Source: an uncultured Collinsella sp. (GTDB lineage: Bacteria > Actinomycetota > Coriobacteriia > Coriobacteriales > Coriobacteriaceae). Taken from it: a DNA stretch of 19,994 nucleotides. Below, in pieces: positions 15,245 to 19,994 of this stretch (within the stretch, counting starts at the first letter, position 1; the number at the start of each line of letters is the position of its first letter). The position numbers and the translations under genes are program-made. The notes beneath the pieces are model-generated. The model did not search any database. It was not told the DNA's origin and worked only from the letters and a program-made list of their open reading frames with translations. The stretch lies in contig CATYZI010000038.1 of NCBI GenBank assembly GCA_958415625.1, positions 1 to 19,994 on the forward strand, read 5' to 3'.

Positions 15245-16306
15245 CTACTCGGCGTCGGCGAAGCCGTTGGGGTTGTGGCTCTGCCAGTTCCAGCTATCGC
15301 GGCACATGTCCGCGATGTCGTATTGAGCCTTCCAGCCCATCATGCGCTCGGCCTTGGAGGCATCGCACCAGTTGGCGGCGATGTCGCCGGCGCGGCGCTC
15401 GCGGATCACGTAGGGCAGCTCCTTGCCGCAGGCCTTGGAGAAGGCGGCGACGACCTCGAGTACCGAGGTGCCGGTGCCGGTGCCCAGGTTAAAGATCTCG
15501 ACGCCGGTCTTGCCGTTCATCCAGTTGAGGGCGGCCACGTGACCAGATGCCAGGTCGCACACGTGGATGTAGTCGCGAACACCGGTGCCGTCGGGGGTGG
15601 GGTAATCGTTGCCAAAGACCTGAACGGCCTCGAGCTTACCGACGGCGACCTGGGCGACGTAAGGCACCAGGTTGTTGGGGATACCCTTGGGGTCCTCGCC
15701 GATCAGGCCCGACGGATGGGCGCCGATGGGATTGAAGTAACGGAGCAGCACGACGTCCCACTCGGGGTCGGCGGTGTGGACGTCCATGAGGATCTGCTCA
15801 ATCATCCACTTGGTCCAACCATAGGGGTTGGTCGCGGGCTTCTTGGGATCCTCCTCGGTAACGGGCGGATTGTCGGGATCGCCGTAGACGGTCGAGGAGC
15901 TCGAGAAGATGATGGACTTGCAGCCGTGGTTGCACATGACATCGATGAGCACCAGGGTGTTCTCGATATTGTTGTGATAGTACTCGACGGGCTTGCTCAC
16001 CGACTCGCCAACGGCCTTAAAGCCGGCGAAGTGGATGACGCGGTCGATCTGATGGGTATCGAAGATCTTGTTCATCGCATCGCGGTCGAGCACGTTGGCC
16101 TCGTAGAAGGTGAGGTTCTTGGCGGCCTCGTCGCCCACGATGGTCTTGACGCGGTCGATGGCAACGGCGCTGGAGTTGGAGAGGTCATCGACGACGACAA
16201 CCTGGTAGCCGCCCTCGAGCAGCTGAACGACGGTGTGCGAGCCGATAAAGCCGGCGCCGCCGGTAACGAGGACGCAGGTGTCTTTGGGGTCGAGTGCTTT
16301 GGACAT
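15245..16306 (-). CDS. galE: UDP-glucose 4-epimerase
   Basis: A 353-residue extended short-chain dehydrogenase that interconverts UDP-glucose and UDP-galactose using bound NAD. The Rossmann motif TGGAGFIG covers 15-22, the catalytic Ser/Thr lie in 'SSSSTVYG' (about 136-143), and the YxxxK pair is Tyr162 and Lys166 in 'NPYGWTK'. The substrate region 'YPTPDGTGVRDYIHV' and the C-terminal 'ERRAGDIAANWCDASKAERMMGWKA' are characteristic of GalE. I use ATG 16306, preceded by AGGAGA, rather than an in-frame start 63 bases upstream that would add an unrelated tail. It has its own terminator, so it is linked to the maltodextrin genes by position rather than by transcript. Confidence 0.96.
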   Translation of the reverse strand: MSKALDPKDTCVLVTGGAGFIGSHTVVQLLEGGYQVVVVDDLSNSSAVAIDRVKTIVGDEAAKNLTFYEANVLDRDAMNKIFDTHQIDRVIHFAGFKAVGESVSKPVEYYHNNIENTLVLIDVMCNHGCKSIIFSSSSTVYGDPDNPPVTEEDPKKPATNPYGWTKWMIEQILMDVHTADPEWDVVLLRYFNPIGAHPSGLIGEDPKGIPNNLVPYVAQVAVGKLEAVQVFGNDYPTPDGTGVRDYIHVCDLASGHVAALNWMNGKTGVEIFNLGTGTGTSVLEVVAAFSKACGKELPYVIRERRAGDIAANWCDASKAERMMGWKAQYDIADMCRDSWNWQSHNPNGFADAE

Positions 16307-16343
16307 GTAGTCTCCTATCGAATCAGGAACACTTCTTGAGGGG

Positions 16344-16349
16344 AGTATA
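16344..16349 (-). promoter_or_regulatory. Likely -10 box for galE
   Basis: TATACT on the minus strand lies about 38 bp before the galE start codon. No good -35 is visible at 16-18 nt, so this rests on the -10 alone. Confidence 0.4.
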
Positions 16350-16502
16350 GCGCAGCTGGGGGCGCCCAAAACACGCGGGGCAGGAAAACCAGAGGATTGA
16401 TGTTAACGTACTCATAGGGTGTTATTTGCATAATCCTTACCTTTGGTGTGGGACGTATTTGCGAGCCGCTGACCATGCTTTTCCAGCCGTTCGTGGAAAT
16501 AG

Positions 16503-16530
16503 TTGGGACAAGCGCGATGTGCGTTAATAT
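16503..16530 (+). promoter_or_regulatory. Possible promoter of the cell-wall hydrolase gene
   Basis: TTGGGA (16503-16508) and TAATAT (16525-16530) are separated by 16 nt, 45 bp before the start codon. TATAAA at 16548-16553 is an alternative -10. Neither is strong. Confidence 0.3.
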
Positions 16531-16574
16531 GTTTGAGTTGAGCGACATATAAATAAGCATGTAACGGAGTACAT

Positions 16575-17780
16575 ATGTCACCAAACAACGATTCCATCTT
16601 TACGCAGGAGTTTTCGCGCCGCACTGCCCTTAAGGCTCTTTTCGGCGCCGCTTCCGCGGCTGTTCTTTTTGGCCTGCCCGCCCGCGCCCATGCGGCTGAG
16701 GCCAGCCAAGAAACCACCGATAAACTGAATGCCGCCCAGGCCCAGTTCGACGAGGTCCAGGCCCAGCTCGACAGCATCGCCAATGAGTACGCGACGCTCG
16801 CCAACAAGAATGCCCAGACCCTCAGCGATATCGAGGGCGTTCAGGGCCAGATTGACGAGACGCAGGCTCAGATCGACACCAAGAAGTCGGAGCTCAAGAA
16901 GAAGCGTAACGACCTTTCCGATCGCGTGGCGGCAAGCTACAAGTCGGGCGGCACCAATATCCTGTCGCTGCTACTGGCTTCGGGCTCGTTTGAGGAGCTC
17001 GTCGCCAACGCGCATTACGTCGAGAAGATCAACAAGAGCGACCGCGACGCCATCGAGGAAATTCAGACCATCCAAAAGGAGCTCGACACGCAAAAGTCCG
17101 AGCTCGAGTCGCAGAAGGCCGACCTGGAGAAGCTCAAGGACCAGCAGACGGCCCAGATGCAGGACATGCAGGCCAAGCAGCAGGAGGTCCAGACGGTTCT
17201 GAACGGCCTCTCCGACGATGTCAAGGAACTCATGGCCCAGCGTGATTCCGAGATTCTCGCTGCCGCCCAGGCAGAGGAGGCTGCCAGGAAGGCTGCCGCT
17301 GCCGCGGCTGCCGCAAACAAGAACAATTCCTCTTCGGGCGGCTCGAGTTCGGGTGGCGGCTCGTATGCCGGCGGCACCCCACAGCAGAATGCCGGTTCGG
17401 GCAAGCAGCAGGCTGTCGTCAACGCATGCTACTCCACGCCTTCGCCTGGCCTGAACTGGTGCGCCGCTTGGGTTACCAATGTGTTCCGCAACGCCGGCGT
17501 GGGCTACTTTGGCGGCAACGCGTGCGACATGTTTAACGCCTGGTGCTACAGCTCCGATCGTTCGGCGCTGCAGGTGGGCATGATCGTGGCCGACTCGTCG
17601 CACAGTGGTACCGGCGCGCCTGGTCTGCTCTACGGTCATGTGGGCATCTATGTTGGCGGCGGCATCGTTATGAGTAACGAGGGCTCCATTACGTCTAAAT
17701 CACTTGATGCGTTTATTCGGTTCTACGGCACTGGCTCTGGCGTGCGCTGGGGCTGGCTCGGCGGTATTGCGCTGTCGTAA
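16575..17780 (+). CDS. Exported coiled-coil peptidoglycan hydrolase (CHAP/NlpC-like)
   Basis: A 401-residue secreted cell-wall enzyme. The N-terminus has a twin-arginine signal ('FSRRTALK', 13-20), a hydrophobic stretch (21-34) and a likely cleavage after 'ARAHA' (residue 40). Residues about 45-245 are a long coiled coil rich in Gln, Lys and Asp, like the N-terminal region of PcsB/SagA-type hydrolases, with the family segment 'VAASYKSGGTNILSLLLASGSFEELV'. An Ala run and a Ser/Gly-rich linker (251-268) lead to a cysteine-peptidase-like domain (about 275-401). Probable catalytic residues are Cys296 in 'LNWCAAWVTNVF' and His355 in 'GHVGIYVGGG'. It likely cleaves stem peptides during cell separation, with the coiled coil controlling activity. 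It has a ribosome site AACGGAG and is a single gene convergent with the surface-protein gene. Confidence 0.88.
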   Translation: MSPNNDSIFTQEFSRRTALKALFGAASAAVLFGLPARAHAAEASQETTDKLNAAQAQFDEVQAQLDSIANEYATLANKNAQTLSDIEGVQGQIDETQAQIDTKKSELKKKRNDLSDRVAASYKSGGTNILSLLLASGSFEELVANAHYVEKINKSDRDAIEEIQTIQKELDTQKSELESQKADLEKLKDQQTAQMQDMQAKQQEVQTVLNGLSDDVKELMAQRDSEILAAAQAEEAARKAAAAAAAANKNNSSSGGSSSGGGSYAGGTPQQNAGSGKQQAVVNACYSTPSPGLNWCAAWVTNVFRNAGVGYFGGNACDMFNAWCYSSDRSALQVGMIVADSSHSGTGAPGLLYGHVGIYVGGGIVMSNEGSITSKSLDAFIRFYGTGSGVRWGWLGGIALS

Positions 17781-17788
17781 TGCAAGTT

Positions 17789-17924
17789 GGGCCGCGTGCC
17801 CGCCCGCAATATATTTGATTGCCTGCTCGGGCAGTCCTGCGCAAGAAGAAGGCCACATTAAGTGGCCTTCTTTGCGTGCGGAACTCGCGATCAATCAAAT
17901 ATATTGCGGGCGGGCACGCGGCCC
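17789..17924. repeat. Perfect 33-bp inverted repeat, MITE-like
   Basis: Arms 17789-17821 and 17892-17924 are perfect reverse complements over 33 bp. Each reads from a GC-rich outer part (GGGCCGCGTGCCCGCCCGC) to an AT-rich inner part (AATATATTTGATT). The 70-bp centre contains a terminator hairpin. The left arm starts 9 bases after the hydrolase stop codon. No transposase and no clear target duplication are seen. It sits at the change from high- to lower-GC DNA. Confidence 0.85.
17846..17874 (+). terminator. Bidirectional terminator inside the inverted repeat
   Basis: A perfect 11-bp stem AAGAAGGCCAC/GTGGCCTTCTT with a 5-nt loop is followed by TTTG on the plus strand, and by CTTCTTCTTG read on the minus strand. 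It can end both the hydrolase transcript and the convergent surface-protein transcript. Confidence 0.7.
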
Positions 17925-18004
17925 TTTTGGGTCCAACGCGCTACATACCGGACTGGTTGTCTGAATATAAGAAAGTGACGGCCCCTTGGACTAAATACTT
18001 AATT

Positions 18005-19726
18005 TTACTTTACGCTGCGCTTTTTGTTTCTGCCGTAAACGGTTGTAACGATTGCTGTGCCGCCGCTGACGAACAACAGGGCGATCCACAAAGCAAAGCT
18101 GTTTGCATCGCCAGCCTGCGGAAGCTTATCGGTTGTTCCCGGTTTGGTGCCGGCAGGTTTTTTCTCTTTGGTGCTGGCGGGTTTTTTCTCAAGAGCAGCA
18201 ATCGCATCTTCGATAGCCTTTGCCATTGCATCAACTTCGCTCTGTTCAGTGATGTTCTTGTCACGGACAACAGCCTTGACAGCAGATTCCACACCGGAGA
18301 AATCCTTGTAGTCATTCTTGTTCAGGGCATTTGCTTTGGCAATGGCTGCATCGACTTTGGTGTAGTCGGCAGGCAAATAAGTCATTGCGATAGTATGCGA
18401 ATGAGTTGCTGTATCAGCCGTAATCGTAATATTGGAATTGGAAACCTCGCAATTATCTGCGCTGATTTCGACTTGATAAGTACCTGCCTCTAAATTGACG
18501 GGGTTTGTTACTACCTGACCGTTCACTTTGATGATTACATTTGTCAGTTCAGCAGGTGTTACAACAAAAGAAACTGCATATTTCGGTGCCGGCAGAATAG
18601 GCGTGCCATTTGGGTTAAATCGATAATTACCGCCAGCAGCAGTGATTTCATTAAAGAAATCTTCCGTTTTCATGGAGTCAAGGGTCTTTTCTGTTCCAGC
18701 ATTCTGGTACTTAAAGCAAGCCGGGACATTTCCGGTTTCCACGAAATAATTGTTTTCAAAAGCAGGTGTATCAGAAGAAACACCGCCTGCAATGCCACCC
18801 AAACGCTTATAAGGCGTAGTGGCAGAATATTGAGTAAAATCCACTTCACCAGCGAAATAACAATGTGTGATTTCTGTACCTGCACCAACTGTCCCTGCGA
18901 TGCCGCCGAAATCTGTGGTTCCGTTGCCAAGAGGAATCATTTTCCCTGTGGAATAACAATTGATAATTTTTGAGTTGTTATACAACTGCCCAACGATTCC
19001 GCCGGTACAGGGTGCCCAAGAGGTCATCTCGCCTGTATTAGCACAATACTGTACGGTACTGTTGTCAGCAACACCTACGATACCGCCCATCTGGAAAGAG
19101 CTGACATCCTTCGTTATTGAAAAATTCCCCTTGTTTTGGCAGTACTCAATCGTGCTATTTATTGCATATCCGCACATAGCCGCAGTACCGTTAATATATT
19201 TGTCTGTATCCGTGAACGACACATCTGAAACGCAGTCAGAAATTTTGCTGTCTGCTGCAACACCCGCTACCGTTCCAAAATAGACATACCCCGAATTAGA
19301 TACATCCAGCTTGCCTTGAATTGTCAACCCGGAAATTTCAGCGCCATAAACCTCACTGAATAATCCGAAAGACGGATACTCTGTCTTTCCATAGTTTTCG
19401 GAAAAATCTAAATTGGAAATCGTATGCCCGTTTCCATAAAATTTGCCGCTGAAGTAATGCAACAGAGTTCCGTCAGTAGCAAATACGCTACCAATTGGTG
19501 TCCACGCAATACCTGTTAAATCCAAATCTGCATCAAGAGATACAACCGCATCTGTCTTATCGTCGTATTCGCCATTGTCCACAGCTTTTGCAAATTGCAA
19601 AAGCTCATCTACTGTTGTGATTGATGTTTTGCTGCTTTGCGCGTTCTCTTCTGCAGAGGCTGTCATCGGAACAAGTGTCATCGCGAGGCACAACGCAAGC
19701 AGAACGCCTAGAAGCTTTTTCTTCAT
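18005..19726 (-). CDS. Sortase-anchored surface protein, GLUG-type repeats
   Basis: A 573-residue wall protein. The signal peptide is residues 1-25 ('MKKKLLGVLLALCLAMTLVP...ASA'). Residues about 150-330 hold six repeats of the form 'GGIVG...S.I..CYS.G', the GLUG/beta-helix pattern. Residues about 380-450 look like a beta-sandwich, about 455-514 like a FIVAR helical domain ('YTKVDAAIAKANALNKNDY'), followed by a Lys/Pro linker. The C-terminal signal is LPQAG (535-539), a hydrophobic segment and 'RNKKRSVK'. LPQAG departs from LPxTG at the Thr. I start at ATG 19726 because GGGAGG lies 7 bases upstream; ATG 19732 is too close to it. GC content is clearly lower than in the genes to the left, and codon use differs (AAA, ATT, GCA), which suggests transfer from Firmicutes. 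Probably an adhesin; ligand unknown. Confidence 0.88.
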   Translation of the reverse strand: MKKKLLGVLLALCLAMTLVPMTASAEENAQSSKTSITTVDELLQFAKAVDNGEYDDKTDAVVSLDADLDLTGIAWTPIGSVFATDGTLLHYFSGKFYGNGHTISNLDFSENYGKTEYPSFGLFSEVYGAEISGLTIQGKLDVSNSGYVYFGTVAGVAADSKISDCVSDVSFTDTDKYINGTAAMCGYAINSTIEYCQNKGNFSITKDVSSFQMGGIVGVADNSTVQYCANTGEMTSWAPCTGGIVGQLYNNSKIINCYSTGKMIPLGNGTTDFGGIAGTVGAGTEITHCYFAGEVDFTQYSATTPYKRLGGIAGGVSSDTPAFENNYFVETGNVPACFKYQNAGTEKTLDSMKTEDFFNEITAAGGNYRFNPNGTPILPAPKYAVSFVVTPAELTNVIIKVNGQVVTNPVNLEAGTYQVEISADNCEVSNSNITITADTATHSHTIAMTYLPADYTKVDAAIAKANALNKNDYKDFSGVESAVKAVVRDKNITEQSEVDAMAKAIEDAIAALEKKPASTKEKKPAGTKPGTTDKLPQAGDANSFALWIALLFVSGGTAIVTTVYGRNKKRSVK

Positions 19727-19832
19727 CTTCATTCCTCCCAAATAATGCTATCCGCTACTTACTTCCTCCGACAGCGGACACGCCGGAGAAGATAGAAGGT
19801 TTAACCGGAAAAGAAAGATTTGACGGTCGCGG

Positions 19833-19994
19833 TTAGAACTTCAATATCAAGCCACCATCCTTCCGGTAAACGCAAAAAGCCGAAGCCAGGGCATACTGCG
19901 CCCTGTCTCCGGCAACTGGATCGTTGTTAATTGTATGAAATAAGACTTGAAACGCTGAAAAAGCGGCGCTAAGCTCCTGCCGAGCCGAGCCGAG
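19833..19994 (-). CDS. Possible C-terminal end of an unidentified protein (partial)
   Basis: A minus-strand frame stays open from the right edge to TAA at 19833-19835, giving 53 residues that end 'CVYRKDGGLILKF'. The composition is protein-like ('AFQVLFHTINNDPVAGDRAQYAL'), and the stop lies 107 bp before the surface-protein start. I do not recognise it. Against it, a terminator-like hairpin (19874-19913) lies inside the frame on the same strand, so the region may be noncoding instead. Confidence 0.35.
   Translation of the reverse strand, partial: LGSARQELSAAFSAFQVLFHTINNDPVAGDRAQYALASAFCVYRKDGGLILKF
19874..19913 (-). terminator. Terminator-like hairpin upstream of the surface-protein gene
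   Basis: On the minus strand GCCGGAGACAGGGC pairs with GCCCTGGCTTCGGC (7-nt loop, internal mismatches) and is followed by TTTTTG. It would end a transcript entering from the right. It overlaps the partial reading frame, and both calls cannot easily be right. Confidence 0.5.

Noticed and set aside
16307..16369. A galE start 21 codons upstream
   Set aside because: The extra residues resemble no epimerase and the likely -10 TATACT would be inside the gene; AGGAGA precedes ATG 16306.
19621..19836. A 71-codon plus-strand frame over the surface-protein start
   Set aside because: It is antisense to the signal peptide of a convincing secreted protein and has no ribosome site or domain.

Overview
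The window looks like a chromosomal segment from a high-GC gut actinobacterium of the Coriobacteriia, most like Collinsella. This is inferred from protein style and gene content: Tat-type lipoprotein signals, MsmK/UgpC-type ATPase, maltodextrin genes, and codon use rich in GCC, GTC, CTC and AAG. No search was run. The last ~2 kb (about 17.9-20.0 kb) is clearly lower in GC and encodes a Firmicutes-style wall-anchored protein, so it is probably acquired DNA.

Layout. 1-420: a REP-like palindrome, a tRNA 3'-end-like fragment, and tRNA-Gln(UUG) with its terminator (minus strand). 421-2490: a cytoplasmic-looking protein with two peptidoglycan-binding domains and a trans-prenyltransferase (both minus). 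2606-6000: a divergent pair made of an unusual PTS EIIC-EIIB-HAD phosphatase fusion (minus) and a GntR/HutC (TreR-like) regulator (plus). 6307-10672: a four-gene ABC sugar importer operon (binding lipoprotein, two permeases, ATPase; plus), with stable hairpins placed before the first permease and before the ATPase. 10741-11101: a convergent intergenic region holding two terminators and, between them, a regular array of three hairpin units with an 80-bp period. 11126-15027: malQ then glgP (both minus, probably one operon). 15245-16306: galE (minus). 16575-17780: a Tat-exported, coiled-coil cell-wall hydrolase (plus). 17789-17924: a perfect 33-bp inverted repeat enclosing a terminator hairpin. 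18005-19726: a sortase-anchored beta-helix surface protein (minus). 19833-19994: a possible partial reading frame at the right edge.

How it fits together. The centre (2.6-15 kb) reads as an alpha-glucoside/maltodextrin utilisation locus: a PTS and an ABC importer bring sugar in, MalQ rearranges the oligosaccharides, GlgP phosphorolyses them to glucose-1-phosphate, and GalE links to UDP-sugar metabolism. A shared palindromic motif, close to TTGTTTAAACAA, occurs upstream of the PTS fusion, the regulator, the ABC operon and malQ. It fits the GT-n-TA-n-AC operator style of GntR/HutC repressors, so one local regulator may control all four units. The two best candidates for something new are the PTS-phosphatase fusion (uptake with phosphorylation, then dephosphorylation by the same polypeptide) and the alternating-orientation repeat array at 10812-11028.
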